A DNA stretch of 64,000 nt from Mesorhizobium sp. (GTDB lineage Bacteria > Pseudomonadota > Alphaproteobacteria > Rhizobiales > Rhizobiaceae), in assembly GCF_005063415.1 (NCBI RefSeq), contig NZ_SUEG01000008.1, forward strand, positions 20,579-84,578, given 5' to 3'. The notes beneath the pieces were generated by a model. It saw only the letters and a list, made by a program, of their open reading frames with translations, was not told the origin of the DNA and searched no databases. The position numbers and the translations under genes were made by a program. Position 1 is the first letter of the stretch. The number at the start of each line of letters is the position of its first letter. Positions 18,878 through 29,104 of this stretch are shown here, in pieces.

Positions 18878-20059
18878 TCACTTGTATGGGTCCGCGGCGT
18901 CCCGCAACCCGTCGCCGAGGAAATTGAACGCCAAGATGACGAGAACGACGGGGAGCATCGGCAAAAGCAGCCATGGATAGAACGCGATCACGCTGACGCT
19001 GCGCGCCTCGGTGAGCAGGATGCCCCAGCTGGTTATCGGTGCCCTCAGGCCGAGCCCGAGGAAGCTCAGCGCCGTCTCGCCCAGGATCATGCCGGGTATG
19101 GAGATCGTCGCCGTCGCGATCAGATGCGACATGAAGCCGGGAATGAGGTGCCGCCCGATGATGCGGCTGCTTCTGGCGCCCATCAACTGCGCGGCCAGAA
19201 CGTAATCCTCCTCGCGCAAGGCTAGAAGCTTTGAACGCACGGCCCGCGCCAGTCCGGTCCAGTCGAGCAGCCCGAGGATGACGGTGATGCCGAAATAGAT
19301 CAGGATCGGACTCCAGGTAATCGGCATGATCGCCGCCAGAGCCAGCCATAGCGGAATGCTGGGGATCGATTGCAGAACTTCGATTATCCGTTGAACGATC
19401 AGGTCGAAGATACCGCCGTGATAGCCGGCCAGTCCGCCGATGACAATGCCGAGCAGGAAGCTGAAACTGATGCCGACGAGGCCTATTGTCAGTGAAATGC
19501 GTGCGCCATAGATGATGCGCGAGAGCACATCGCGCCCCAGCCTGTCAGTGCCGGCCAGAAAGAGCTGGCCGTTTTCGGCGGGGCAGACAAAATGCCTGTC
19601 ACCTTCGATCAGGCCCCAGAACCGGTAACTGTCGCCCTTGCAGAAGAAACGGATCCGCTGAACATCATCCTGTTTCTCGATGTAGTTCCGCTTGAGCGTG
19701 TCCATATCCAGCGTCATCTGGCGGCCATAGACGAACGGGCCGACGAACTGGCCGTCGTGGAACAGGTGCACCCGCTGCGGCGGCGAATAGATGTAGTCCA
19801 TGTTGCGCGTGTGCAGATCGTAGGGCGCCAGGAATTCGCAGATCAGTATCCCGAAATAAAGCGCTGCCAGGAATATGCCGGATAGAAGGGCAAGCCGGTG
19901 CCGACGGAATTTCCACCACATCAGCCGCAACTGCGACGCCTGAAAGACCTTCTCCTGCTCCGGCGTCATCGCCTCGACGGACTGCAGGTCAAAGGGCTCG
20001 ATGGAAACGTAGTGTTGCAGTGGGGCACCCGGAGCGGGCAGCGGCGATGGCGTGTTCAT
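18878..20059 (-). CDS. Peptide/opine ABC importer permease, DppC/OppC type
   Basis: 393 residues. A cytosolic N-terminus of about 50 residues, a first membrane helix (LALLSGIFLAALYFGILI) and a roughly 100-residue insertion with FCKGDSYRFWGLIEGDRHF are followed by the canonical permease part. GTDRLGRDVLSRIIYGARISL is the DppC/OppC hallmark and GARSSRIIGRHLIPG the EAA loop that contacts the ATPase. The extra segment and overall length resemble YejE-like permeases. It is the last importer gene of the operon and overlaps the upstream permease by an ATGA. Confidence 0.93.
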   Translation of the reverse strand: MNTPSPLPAPGAPLQHYVSIEPFDLQSVEAMTPEQEKVFQASQLRLMWWKFRRHRLALLSGIFLAALYFGILICEFLAPYDLHTRNMDYIYSPPQRVHLFHDGQFVGPFVYGRQMTLDMDTLKRNYIEKQDDVQRIRFFCKGDSYRFWGLIEGDRHFVCPAENGQLFLAGTDRLGRDVLSRIIYGARISLTIGLVGISFSFLLGIVIGGLAGYHGGIFDLIVQRIIEVLQSIPSIPLWLALAAIMPITWSPILIYFGITVILGLLDWTGLARAVRSKLLALREEDYVLAAQLMGARSSRIIGRHLIPGFMSHLIATATISIPGMILGETALSFLGLGLRAPITSWGILLTEARSVSVIAFYPWLLLPMLPVVLVILAFNFLGDGLRDAADPYK

Positions 20060-21054
20060 TTGGTGCTGCCGCCTTGCAAACGAATTCGCGGATCAAGTAA
20101 CGCCAGCGCCAGGTCGGAAATCAGGACGCCGATGACCGTCAGGAAGGCGAGGAACATCAGGAACGACCCCGCCAGATACATGTCCTGGCTTTGCAGCGCC
20201 TTGATCAGCATCGGCCCGGTCGTTTCCAAAGACAGCACGATCGCCGTGATTTCGGCGCCGGAGATGATGGCCGGCAGGATAGAGCCGATGTCTGAAATGA
20301 AGAAATTGAGCGCCATGCGCAGCGGATATTTGACCAGCGCCCTGAAGGGATGAAGGCCTTTGGCGCGCGCGGTCACGACATATTGCTTATGTAGCTCATC
20401 GAGCAGATTGGCGCGCAGCCGCCGGATCATGCTTGCCGTGCCCCCGGTGCCGATGATCAAGACCGGGATCCAGAGATGGGCGAGGATCGACTTCGCCTTG
20501 GCCCAACTCATCGGCTCGCCGAGATATTGCTGGTCCATGAGATGGCCGATGGACGTGCCGAACCAGATGTTGGCGAAATACATCAGGATCAGCGCCAGCA
20601 TGAAGTTCGGAATGGCAAGGCCGAGAAGGCCGAAGAAAGTCAGGCCGTAGTCGCCCCAGCTGTATTGATGCGTAGCGGAGTACATGCCGATCGGAAAGGC
20701 GATGAGCCAGGTGAAGATGATCGTGACGAAGGAAACCAGCACGGTCAGCCACATTCGGTCCCCGACGACGTCGCGAACCGGCAGCTCATATTCGAAGGAA
20801 TAGCCGAAATCGCCGTGCAGCATCCCGCCGACCCAGTAGAAGTAGCGAATGACCGGTGGCTGGTCGAAACCATATTCCTTGCGCATCATCTGGATGCGAT
20901 CGGAATCCACCGCTTCGCCCTGAGCCCGAAGCTCGGCAACATAGCTGTCGAAATAGTCGCCTGGTGGAAGTTCGATGATCGTGAACACCAGTGCCGATAT
21001 GACCAGCAGCGTTGGAACCATCACGGCGATGCGCCAGACAAAATATCGAAGCAC
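20056..21054 (-). CDS. Peptide/opine ABC importer permease, DppB/OppB type
   Basis: 332 residues, six membrane helices. The N-terminus MLRYFVWRIAVMVPTLLVIS and the EAA loop RAKGLHPFRALVKYPLRMAL are typical of DppB/OppB permeases. It pairs with the DppC-type permease to form the membrane channel for the family-5 binding protein next to it. It starts 2 bp after the binding-protein stop and its end overlaps the next gene by 4 bp, so translational coupling is likely. Confidence 0.93.
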   Translation of the reverse strand: MLRYFVWRIAVMVPTLLVISALVFTIIELPPGDYFDSYVAELRAQGEAVDSDRIQMMRKEYGFDQPPVIRYFYWVGGMLHGDFGYSFEYELPVRDVVGDRMWLTVLVSFVTIIFTWLIAFPIGMYSATHQYSWGDYGLTFFGLLGLAIPNFMLALILMYFANIWFGTSIGHLMDQQYLGEPMSWAKAKSILAHLWIPVLIIGTGGTASMIRRLRANLLDELHKQYVVTARAKGLHPFRALVKYPLRMALNFFISDIGSILPAIISGAEITAIVLSLETTGPMLIKALQSQDMYLAGSFLMFLAFLTVIGVLISDLALALLDPRIRLQGGSTK

Positions 21055-21056
21055 GC

Positions 21057-22961
21057 TCAGGACTCTCCAAGCCAGAATGTATCCGGCATGTAGACACCGA
21101 AATACGCGGTCGGGTCGTAGCCGTAGAGCGCCTTGTCAGGCAGATTGCGCAGCCGCGAGGACGCCAGAATCGGCTGATGCGTTCCGTTCACGGTGCCGAT
21201 CGAAAACACCTGATCGGTATAGATCGACAGCATTGAATTCCAGATTTCGGCGCGCTCCGTGGCTTCGGTCGATGCGTTCCAGCGCTTGAGTAAAGCCATC
21301 AACTCGACCACAGGCGGAAGATCGGGCGCTTCACCGACCTTGCCATGAGACAAGTAGTGAGCACCCCAGAGCGGCCATTGCAGCTGGTCGTCGACGGTGG
21401 GGGCCAGTTGGTACGGGTTCATGTCGGCGGTCGGCACGCCATTGTCGATGCCCGACCACATCGACATCATGATCTGGCCACCAAGCGCGCGGCTGCGGAA
21501 GATGTCGCGCTGCGAAGTCCGGATGAACAGGGCGATGCCGATCTTGCGCCAGTGATCGGTGATGAGCTCGAGCGCGTCGGTTTCCAGCGTGCTTTCGCCG
21601 GCCGTTTCCACTACGAGCTGCGCCGGGCGTCCGTCGGGAAGTATCCGCAGGCCGTCATCGTCACGCGCCTGAAGCCCGACCTCGTCGAGCAGGGCATTGG
21701 CCTGGTCGGGATCATGGGCGACCCAGGCTTTCGCGAATTCCGGCCGGTAGAGCGGGCTCTCCGGCAGGACCGTATCGGCACTTTCCTGCGCCAATCCGTA
21801 GAACACAGCCAAATTGATCTCGCGCCTGTCCACAGCGAGCGAAAGTGCGCGGCGCACGCGCACGTCACGAAAAAGGCCACGCCACAACTGGTCGGCACAA
21901 TTCAGATTGGGCAGCAGCGCCAGCCGCGAACCCTGCGTGCGTTTCCAGAGATGCATTTTCACCGGGTATCGTTTCTCCGCGTCCTTCAGGAAGGAGTAAT
22001 CGCTGAAGTCAATTCCCATGCATTGCAGGTCGCTCTCGCCCGCACCGGTCTTGGCGGAAATGATCGCCGACGAGCTGACATTCATAACAATCCGGTCAAC
22101 ATAGGGCAGTTGCCGGCCATTCTCGTCTATTCGATGAAAGAACGGGTTCCGCTCGAAGACGAACTGCTCAGCCGGCGGCTTGGTCCGGTTCTGCCAGGGA
22201 TCGAGCGTCGGCAGTTCCGGGTTCTCCGGGCGATACTGCCGCGACATGCGGATATGCAAGAGCGTCCATTTCTGGGCGCGGTTCTCCTTCATTAGGCCGG
22301 CGAGCCGGAATGGATCCTGGTATTTCTTGTGGAACTGCTTGAGATAGGCGGCGGGCAGAACAAGCGATAGGGGCGAAGCAGCGGCGAGCTTGGGCAGGAA
22401 GTCGGGATTGGGCGCATCCCAACTGTAGCGGACCGTCGACGGATCGACGATCTCGAAGCGTGGCGGCTTGCCGTCTGCCAGCAGGGCCGGGGCGAGCCCG
22501 CCTTGCGAAAGCTCATCGTTCAGCCAGACATCTTCCCAGCAATAGCGAAAATCCTCCGGCGTCAGCAGGCTACCGTCAGACCATTTATGCCCTTCCCGTA
22601 TCTTGAAAGTGAAGACACGATCATCCGCTACATCGAAACTTTCGAGAATGTCGGCTTGCAAGTTAAGCTTTTCGTCATAGCCGACCAGGCGAGCGTACCC
22701 GTAGATCGTCATCATCCGGATATCTTTCTGGCTGCCGATGATCGTGCGCAGCGTGCCGCCATATTGGCCCGGCTGCCGGCCCATCGCAGCGAGATTCAAC
22801 GCGCGGGGGCGCTTGGGCAGGCGTTCAGCGAGTGCCGGCAGCGCCCTGGCCTTCAGCTGCGGCTCAAGAAATTCCGGCTCCAGATCGCCGGCGCGCAACG
22901 TGCCCGGCAGAAATGCCGAAGCCATGAGCCCAAGGACGGTCCGCCGGCTGATCAATGGCAT
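21057..22961 (-). CDS. Periplasmic family 5 (peptide-type) ABC substrate-binding protein
   Basis: About 634 residues, the usual length for family-5 binding proteins. The start ATG at 22961 gives [20 protein letters not shown], a Tat-like signal (RR followed by a hydrophobic core). The mature part contains GGTLRTIIG, FKIREGHKWSDGSLLTPEDF (the family signature region) and RVRRALSLAVDR. It delivers an oligopeptide, opine or similar compound to the permease pair. The frame opens further upstream, but the extension lies inside the ATPase gene, with which this start overlaps by 10 bp. Confidence 0.93.
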   Translation of the reverse strand: MPLISRRTVLGLMASAFLPGTLRAGDLEPEFLEPQLKARALPALAERLPKRPRALNLAAMGRQPGQYGGTLRTIIGSQKDIRMMTIYGYARLVGYDEKLNLQADILESFDVADDRVFTFKIREGHKWSDGSLLTPEDFRYCWEDVWLNDELSQGGLAPALLADGKPPRFEIVDPSTVRYSWDAPNPDFLPKLAAASPLSLVLPAAYLKQFHKKYQDPFRLAGLMKENRAQKWTLLHIRMSRQYRPENPELPTLDPWQNRTKPPAEQFVFERNPFFHRIDENGRQLPYVDRIVMNVSSSAIISAKTGAGESDLQCMGIDFSDYSFLKDAEKRYPVKMHLWKRTQGSRLALLPNLNCADQLWRGLFRDVRVRRALSLAVDRREINLAVFYGLAQESADTVLPESPLYRPEFAKAWVAHDPDQANALLDEVGLQARDDDGLRILPDGRPAQLVVETAGESTLETDALELITDHWRKIGIALFIRTSQRDIFRSRALGGQIMMSMWSGIDNGVPTADMNPYQLAPTVDDQLQWPLWGAHYLSHGKVGEAPDLPPVVELMALLKRWNASTEATERAEIWNSMLSIYTDQVFSIGTVNGTHQPILASSRLRNLPDKALYGYDPTAYFGVYMPDTFWLGES

Positions 22962-24847
22962 AGCTCGCTGACATCGGCCGAACGTCGAGCCAGCACGAGG
23001 TGGCCGCCGCCAAGATCGAGCGGCGACAGCATATCCTCGTCGCCCTCGTCGTGGAATTGCGGTCCCCATGCGCTGGTGTCGGAAGCGCCGCTGAGCTTCA
23101 GTGTCTTGAAATCCATCGGCCTGTCGAGATCGGGGAAAGGTACTGCGGCGACCAGTGAGCGCGTGTAGGGGTGGACCGGTTTCCTAAGCAGAATTTCGCG
23201 CGGCGCAAGCTCGACGATACGCCCCCCGCACATCACCGCGATGCGGTCTGCCATGTAGTCCACCACCGCCAGGTTGTGGGATATGAACAGGTAGGTCAGG
23301 CCCAGCTCCTTCTGCAGGTCCTTCAGGAGGTTTAGGATCTGCGCCTGGACAGAGACATCGAGCGCCGAAACCGGCTCGTCGCAGATCAGGAGTTCAGGCC
23401 CCAGCGCCAACGCGCGCGCGATGCCGATACGCTGACGCTGCCCGCCGGAGAAACTGTGCGGATAACGCTTGATGAAGCGCGGATCGAGCCCGATTGCCTG
23501 CATCAGGCTCTTGACCGTGGCGAGTCGGGACGCGGCATTGCCGCGTTGATGGATTTCCAGCGGCTCGCTCAAGATGTTCTCCACCGTCATGCGAGGTGAA
23601 AGCGACGAAACCGGATCCTGAAAGACCATCTGGATTTTCGCGCGCAACAGGCGCAGCGCGTCTCCCTCGGCTTCCAAGACGTCGATCGGACCATCGCGGC
23701 CGTTGAAGATCACAGAGCCGCCGCTAGGGGTGACAGCCCGCATGAGGATCTTGCTGACGGTGGTTTTGCCGGAGCCGCTTTCGCCGACAAGACCCAGGCA
23801 CTCACCCCGCCTGATATCAAAGCTCACGCCGTCCACGGCGCGAACAGAGGTTTGATGATCTCCGCCGAACCATCCGGACTTGCGGATCGTGAAGGTCTTT
23901 GTCAGATCCCTGACCGACAGCAGGAGGTCGTCCGGCCCCTTCGATGCCGGCGCCGTCTGCTTGCCGAGCAGGTTCCCGACATTCACCGGCACCTCGCGGA
24001 GCGCCTTTAGCCTTTCGCCAGGCTTCAGGTCGAAATGCGGAACGGCTGCCATCAGGCCCTTCAGGTAAGGGTGGCCTGGACGGCGGAATATCGCCTCCAC
24101 AGGTCCCGCTTCCATGATCTCGCCATGGTACATGACCACCACCTCGTCGGCGACATTGGCGACTACGCCAAGGTCGTGCGTGATCAGCAGCATCGCCATG
24201 TTCAGCTTCGTCTGAAGCTCGCGCAGCAATTGCAGGATTTGCGCCTGGATGGTGACGTCCAACGCCGTCGTCGGCTCGTCGGCGATCAACAGGGCGGGCC
24301 GGCAGATAAGCGCCATGGCGATCATTGCGCGCTGACGCAATCCTCCCGAAAGTTCAAACGGATACATGTCATAGGCGCGCTTGGGATTGGGAAAGCCGAC
24401 AAGGCTGAGCATTTCCTCGGCTTGCGCCTTGCGCTCCACCCGAGCCATGGGCGTATGAATCTGCAGGGATTCGCTGACCTGATTGCCGATCGTGTGCAGC
24501 GGCGACAGTGATGTCATCGGCTCCTGAAAGATCTTGCCAATGCGGCTGCCTCTCAACGCGCGGATTTCGGGTCCGTCACGCGGCATCTGCAGGATATCCT
24601 GCGTCGTGCCGGGCTTTTCAGGATCGGAAAACAGGATACGGCCGCGAACATGGGCTGTGTTCGGCAAAATGCCCATCACTGCCTGGCTGAGAACCGATTT
24701 TCCGGAACCGGACTCGCCCACAAGCGCGGTAACCTTGCCGGGCAGGACGCGAAGATTTGCACGCCTGACGGCATGCAACGGTCCCCCGATAATGGCAAAA
24801 GAGATGCCAACATCCTCGATCCGCAGCAGATCAACGCACGAATTCAT
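22952..24847 (-). CDS. Duplicated ABC ATPase (DppD-DppF fusion) for peptide import
   Basis: 631 residues with two complete ABC ATPase domains. Domain 1 has Walker A GESGSGKS (44-51), signature SGGLRQR and Walker [13 protein letters not shown]. Domain 2 has Walker A GESGSGKT, signature SGGQRQR and Walker [13 protein letters not shown]. Each domain ends in the peptide-importer HPYLKGL / HPYTRSL region. It powers the importer encoded downstream and is the first gene of the operon. An open frame extends to 25141, but ATG at 24847 begins the family-like sequence ([11 protein letters not shown]). Confidence 0.94.
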   Translation of the reverse strand: MNSCVDLLRIEDVGISFAIIGGPLHAVRRANLRVLPGKVTALVGESGSGKSVLSQAVMGILPNTAHVRGRILFSDPEKPGTTQDILQMPRDGPEIRALRGSRIGKIFQEPMTSLSPLHTIGNQVSESLQIHTPMARVERKAQAEEMLSLVGFPNPKRAYDMYPFELSGGLRQRAMIAMALICRPALLIADEPTTALDVTIQAQILQLLRELQTKLNMAMLLITHDLGVVANVADEVVVMYHGEIMEAGPVEAIFRRPGHPYLKGLMAAVPHFDLKPGERLKALREVPVNVGNLLGKQTAPASKGPDDLLLSVRDLTKTFTIRKSGWFGGDHQTSVRAVDGVSFDIRRGECLGLVGESGSGKTTVSKILMRAVTPSGGSVIFNGRDGPIDVLEAEGDALRLLRAKIQMVFQDPVSSLSPRMTVENILSEPLEIHQRGNAASRLATVKSLMQAIGLDPRFIKRYPHSFSGGQRQRIGIARALALGPELLICDEPVSALDVSVQAQILNLLKDLQKELGLTYLFISHNLAVVDYMADRIAVMCGGRIVELAPREILLRKPVHPYTRSLVAAVPFPDLDRPMDFKTLKLSGASDTSAWGPQFHDEGDEDMLSPLDLGGGHLVLARRSADVSELCH

Positions 24848-25010
24848 TCTCACACCAGCCCCACTCTGGCGGCCTGCCGGTCGGCAAGCCCAGAAGGCGA
24901 GACTAACGCATTGCCAGCCTAGAGCAACTTGGATTCGAACACTCGTCAGTTCCCTGGCGGAACCGGCGACCGGACTGCATACCAAACGCGTTCGGATCAG
25001 ATCGTGGCGG

Positions 25011-26351
25011 TTACTGGAGCTTCCTCGGGTCGCCCGCGGAGACCCGCGCGGCATTGCGATGAAGCAGCATGACCTGCTCGGCGTCCGATATTCGGTCGTA
25101 AATCGGCTCCAGCGCACCGTCTTCATCGAGTGCGAGAGCACCCGACAAATCGGGTGAAAGCACCGTCAGCTTTTGCTTGATGCCCGCCAGTTCCTCCATG
25201 CCGAGCGCCAGCCAGTTGTTGGCGCCGCAGTAGCTGGCGAAGTCTTTGCTGGCGAGAACACTGTGGGGATATTTCTTGGTCAGGGTCTGGAGGCGCTGGA
25301 CCTCGTTTACAGCCGAGCCGAAGACAGAGAATGTGAGCCGGTCGGTAAGCCCGACATTGCCGAACATCACATTGCCGACATGCAGGCCGATACCATAGTT
25401 TATGTCGCTCAATCCCTGCTGCTTTCTGCGCAGATTGAGATCCATCATGCGCGCGGTGGCCTTGTGCGCTGCTGCAAGAGCAGCCTGGCAGGCGATCTCG
25501 GACTGCGAACGGTGCCTTGCGCAAGGGTAGACGGCAATGAAGCCATCACCTATGAAACTCATGATTTGCCCGCCCTTGCGATTGAAAGGTGCAGCAGCGG
25601 CGTCGAAAAACTGGTTCAGCGTATCGATATAGACTTCGCGGCCGGAGGTTTCGGCAAGTCTTGACGACCCGCGCATGTCGCCCATGACCAGTGCCGCCCG
25701 GATTGTATCACCCTCGCCGCGCTTGATCTGGCCGTCGAGCACGCGCCTGCCGGCGTCGCCGCCGAGATAAGTGGTCATCATGTTGTCGGCAAGCTTGGTG
25801 AGCACCGCCATCTTGGTTGCGATAGCGAGATGGTTCTGGAGGCGCAGCAGCGCCGAAATCATGCTGTCGCTGAAGCCTGCAGCACTGTCGGTGGACCAAG
25901 ACCCGATCATGCCCTGACTGGTGTTGCCGCTGAAGGGATGGACGAAAGCCATGTAATCGGTGACGCCCATAAGCTTGAGGTCGTCGAAAATAGGAAATTC
26001 CGACGGCACCGACGGGTCGAGCCGGCGCCGCAGATGGTCGAGCTTGTGGCTGAGCAGATGGTAGTATGGGCTGGTCAGGAATCTGTCAGAATGAACGCCG
26101 TTCTCCTTGCGGAAGCCCTCCACTTCCAGGCCCTGGCCGCGCAGCCAGGTGAAGCCGAGCGCGTCATAAAGCGGATGAAGCATCGAAAAGCTCAAATGCA
26201 CCCGCTTCAGCGGCAGGCCGGCAGCAGCCAGCCGTTCACAAAAGCCCCTTACCAATGTTTCCAGGTCGTCGCCCGCCAACGCCGATTGGGTCAGCCAATC
26301 GGCAACCTTATCCATGAGAATGGCAGAAATTTCTGCTTGCGCTGTGCTCAT
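25011..26351 (-). CDS. Class III nucleotide cyclase, rhizobial soluble type
   Basis: 446 residues. The N-terminal 200 residues form a sensor-like domain (SFSMLHPLYDALGFTWLRGQ, GVTDYMAFVHPFSG), and the cyclase domain follows from about residue 215. Metal aspartates sit in ALVMGDMRGSS and SFIGDGFIAVYP. The usual Lys before the second motif is Ser (IMSFIGDG) and the third motif is FSVFGSAVNEVQRL, so activity or nucleotide choice may differ from textbook cyclases. It lies about 50 bp after the UDP-sugar dehydrogenase gene on the same strand. Confidence 0.88.
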   Translation of the reverse strand: MSTAQAEISAILMDKVADWLTQSALAGDDLETLVRGFCERLAAAGLPLKRVHLSFSMLHPLYDALGFTWLRGQGLEVEGFRKENGVHSDRFLTSPYYHLLSHKLDHLRRRLDPSVPSEFPIFDDLKLMGVTDYMAFVHPFSGNTSQGMIGSWSTDSAAGFSDSMISALLRLQNHLAIATKMAVLTKLADNMMTTYLGGDAGRRVLDGQIKRGEGDTIRAALVMGDMRGSSRLAETSGREVYIDTLNQFFDAAAAPFNRKGGQIMSFIGDGFIAVYPCARHRSQSEIACQAALAAAHKATARMMDLNLRRKQQGLSDINYGIGLHVGNVMFGNVGLTDRLTFSVFGSAVNEVQRLQTLTKKYPHSVLASKDFASYCGANNWLALGMEELAGIKQKLTVLSPDLSGALALDEDGALEPIYDRISDAEQVMLLHRNAARVSAGDPRKLQ

Positions 26352-26402
26352 GCTATCTCGAAATCTCCTTGATCCGCCACAAATTCGCCGGCTCGGACGC
26401 CG

Positions 26403-27788
26403 TCAGGCCTTCACCACCGTCTCTCGGGCTAGCCCGAGGCGGCCAAAAACATTGCGTGTATCGACGATCAGTCGAGCGTGATCCGCGATCGCCTGATAGT
26501 CGATCGCGTCGTGGTCGGTTGCAACGACGACAGCGTCGAAATCCTTCAAGGCCACCTCGGTCAATTCGACCGAGCGACGCCCCTTGATCGCCATGTGCTC
26601 CCGTGTGGCCGGGATTTCGGTAACATGCGGATCGTGGAATTCCGCCTTGCCGCCCCATTCCTCGATGAGTTCAATGAGCCGCAATGAGGGGCTTTCGCGG
26701 ATGTCGGGCACATTCTTCTTATAGGCGAGCCCGATGATGAGAATGCGCGAGCGGCTGAGCGCCTTGCCGCAGCGCCGGTCCAGCGCCTTCGCCAGTTCAT
26801 CGACCACATGACGCGGCATAGCCGTGTTGATCTCTGCCGCCAGCTCGATGAAGCGGGTCGGCAGTTCGTATTCGCGCGCCTTCCACGTCAGGTAGAAGGG
26901 ATCGATCGGAACGCAGTGCCCGCCAAGTCCAGGGCCAGGATAGAAAGGCATGTAGCCGAAGGGCTTGGTCTTTGCCGCCTCGATCACCTCCCAGATGTCG
27001 ATTCCCATCGCACCGAGCACGACCTTCAACTCGTTGACGAGGGCTATGTTGACCGAGCGGAAGATGTTTTCCGTCAGCTTGACCGCCTCGGCGGTCGCCG
27101 TGGTGGAAACCGGAACGACGGTCTTGACCACGCCGTGGTAGAAAGCCTGCACGAGCGTCGCCGCTTCAATGCCGTCACCGGCCACGACCTTGGGGATCGT
27201 CGCGACTTCAAAGCTGCGGTTGCCGGGATCCTCGCGTTCGGGCGAGAAGCCCAGGAAGAAGTCTATCCTCGACTGCAAGCCGGTTTTTTCCAGGATGGGC
27301 TTGATCACGTCGTCGGTGGTGCCGGGATAGGTGGTCGATTCCAGCACGATCAGCTGACCGAGACGCAGATGCTTCGCGATGGTGCCTGCCGTGTTCCTGA
27401 CAAAGGAGAGATCCGGCTCGCGGTGTTTCGTCAGTGGTGTCGGAACGCATATGATGATGACATCGCAGACGGCCAGTTCGGCAAAATCCGCAGTGGCGCG
27501 GAACCGTCCGCTCGCCACCTGGCCGGCAAGGGCTGTCGACGTCACCGCCTCGATGTAGGATTGGCCGTTGTTCAGGCTCTCGACCTTCTGGCCTTCGATA
27601 TCGAAACCGGAAACCGGGAAGCCGGCGCGTGCGATCGCAACCGCCAGCGGCAACCCGACATAGCCCAGTCCGATCACGCCGACTTGCGCGGCGCGCGTCG
27701 AAATCCGGTTCAGAAGACGGTCATATATCGATCGTGAGGCGTCCAAAAATCTGCTTTCCGTTAGTTCGGACAGGCCGTCCGCTTCCAT
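26403..27788 (-). CDS. UDP-N-acetyl-hexosamine (nucleotide sugar) dehydrogenase
   Basis: About 461 residues. The N-terminal Rossmann domain has VGVIGLGYVGLPLAVAIARAG. The middle has ESTTYPGTTDDVI and TENIFRSVNIALVNE, and the catalytic-cysteine region is GPGLGGHCVPIDPFYL. The C-terminal domain has GLAYKKNVPDIRESPS. This is the UDP-glucose/GDP-mannose dehydrogenase family, and the sequence is closest to the WbpA-like UDP-GlcNAc 6-dehydrogenases. It makes a UDP-sugar uronate for surface glycans. ATG at 27788 is preferred over TTG 27809. It lies between the DUF3095 gene and a cyclase, all on the minus strand. Confidence 0.92.
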   Translation of the reverse strand: MEADGLSELTESRFLDASRSIYDRLLNRISTRAAQVGVIGLGYVGLPLAVAIARAGFPVSGFDIEGQKVESLNNGQSYIEAVTSTALAGQVASGRFRATADFAELAVCDVIIICVPTPLTKHREPDLSFVRNTAGTIAKHLRLGQLIVLESTTYPGTTDDVIKPILEKTGLQSRIDFFLGFSPEREDPGNRSFEVATIPKVVAGDGIEAATLVQAFYHGVVKTVVPVSTTATAEAVKLTENIFRSVNIALVNELKVVLGAMGIDIWEVIEAAKTKPFGYMPFYPGPGLGGHCVPIDPFYLTWKAREYELPTRFIELAAEINTAMPRHVVDELAKALDRRCGKALSRSRILIIGLAYKKNVPDIRESPSLRLIELIEEWGGKAEFHDPHVTEIPATREHMAIKGRRSVELTEVALKDFDAVVVATDHDAIDYQAIADHARLIVDTRNVFGRLGLARETVVKA

Positions 27789-27851
27789 GGTGAGGCTCAC
27801 CGGTCCCAAGAGCCCCGAGGCATATTGCGGAAAATCGACGTCCGCAAGCCG

Positions 27852-29012
27852 TCAGACCGGCACCTTCGCCTTCAGGCTTGCGGCAGCCATCGCATAGCCG
27901 CCGGCGGCGCCATCGATGAAATGAACATGATCGCGCTGCAGCGGCGATGCGACGAGACATGTCATCAAGGCCGATTTCTGGCGGTGCAGGCCATAGTTGC
28001 AGATGCCCGCCTCTTCCGCCTGTTTCAGCCGGTTCTCGATCCGTTGCAACACATCCGCGTCAACGTCGATGGTCATCTTCAAGCCATCGTCGAACTTCCG
28101 GAAATCCGAATTGCTGGCCACTTCGCGTTTGTAGATCTTCGGATCGAATCTGCCGATCGTCCAGCCATATCTATCAGTAACAGCCGTAAGCGTCATCAGG
28201 AACACTATCCACAGCTTCGACAGCCACCGCCGTCCTGCCGGCGCCATGGCCCGCGCCTCGATATCGAGGCCGGCGGGCAGCACACTGTAGTCCGGCCCGT
28301 TCACCGGCACCGGGTGGCCATCGCGTTCCTGCCTGCCGGCAAGCGCGATGATGTCGGAAACCAGAAACTGAAAATCGCGCAAGTCGCGCGACGCCCCCGG
28401 GATGGCTATGATCGAGACGATTTCGCCATGCCGGGCTTCGATCGGGTTCCAGCGGCACGAGAGGCCGGTCAGGTCCGGCCGCGCGCCGGCCGGCGCAGGA
28501 TCGATGCGGTAGCGCCCCGCTTTCATCTCGGCTTCCGCCCAACTGCCGCCACCTCCGGCGAACATGGCATAGAAGACCGCATCGGAGGCCTGGAACCTCG
28601 CCACGCGAACGTCGAGGCCTTGCGCTCTTATATCCTTTATCGGCACGATTGCGGCACGCAAGGTCAGGTCCAGTTCGTCCGCCACCCATCTTTGGACAGC
28701 CGCCAGCGCGTTGCGGGTGATCTCCAGCGCCGAGGCGGGAAACGCCACGAGCGCGCCGTCGCCGCCGAAGACAAAGGGAAGATCTTGCCTACCCAGCGCA
28801 TTGAGCAGCGCCGAAATGACGCTGGCGCCGGCCATATTGACGGTTTTATAGCGCCCCGCCTCGATCGCCTTGGTCGAGCCGACGATGTCGGCGGTGGCCA
28901 GCGCCCAGCTATCGGGGAGAGGCCGATAGTTATCGATATCGGCAACGCTTTCGAACTTTGCGAAGACCGGCAAAGAAGCGACAAACGGGTCGGACGTGGC
29001 AGCTGTTTCCAT
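27852..29012 (-). CDS. DUF3095 protein, diverged cyclase-like
   Basis: About 386 residues. The N-terminus (FAKFESVADIDNYRPLPDSW) and the whole length match DUF3095. Residues about 30-110 resemble a class III cyclase core: ATADIVGSTKAIEAGRYK holds one metal-type Asp and FVFGGDGALVAFP the GGDG-like turn. The rest (KIYKREVASNSDFRKFDDGLKM) is specific to DUF3095. It may be a diverged nucleotide cyclase or a nucleotide sensor; no activity is known to me. The start is unclear among three nearby ATGs (29030, 29018, 29012). It is divergent from a GT4 gene and upstream of the UDP-sugar dehydrogenase. Confidence 0.82.
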   Translation of the reverse strand: METAATSDPFVASLPVFAKFESVADIDNYRPLPDSWALATADIVGSTKAIEAGRYKTVNMAGASVISALLNALGRQDLPFVFGGDGALVAFPASALEITRNALAAVQRWVADELDLTLRAAIVPIKDIRAQGLDVRVARFQASDAVFYAMFAGGGGSWAEAEMKAGRYRIDPAPAGARPDLTGLSCRWNPIEARHGEIVSIIAIPGASRDLRDFQFLVSDIIALAGRQERDGHPVPVNGPDYSVLPAGLDIEARAMAPAGRRWLSKLWIVFLMTLTAVTDRYGWTIGRFDPKIYKREVASNSDFRKFDDGLKMTIDVDADVLQRIENRLKQAEEAGICNYGLHRQKSALMTCLVASPLQRDHVHFIDGAAGGYAMAAASLKAKVPV

Positions 29013-29104
29013 GAGCATCAGATAGCACATTCCAGTGCTTGAGGGTGAAGTCGATCATGCTTCGAAATTGACTTGCGCAGGCTTTCCGATGATAGGGTCC
29101 GGCG

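Noticed and set aside
24920..24945. Single AGAGCAACTTGG sequence resembling a repeat end
   Set aside because: There is no matching inverted arm nearby and similarity to the repeat family is limited to about eight bases.
27825..29042. 405-codon plus-strand open frame
   Set aside because: It is antisense to the DUF3095 gene; the minus-strand product has the family signature and the plus-strand product has none.
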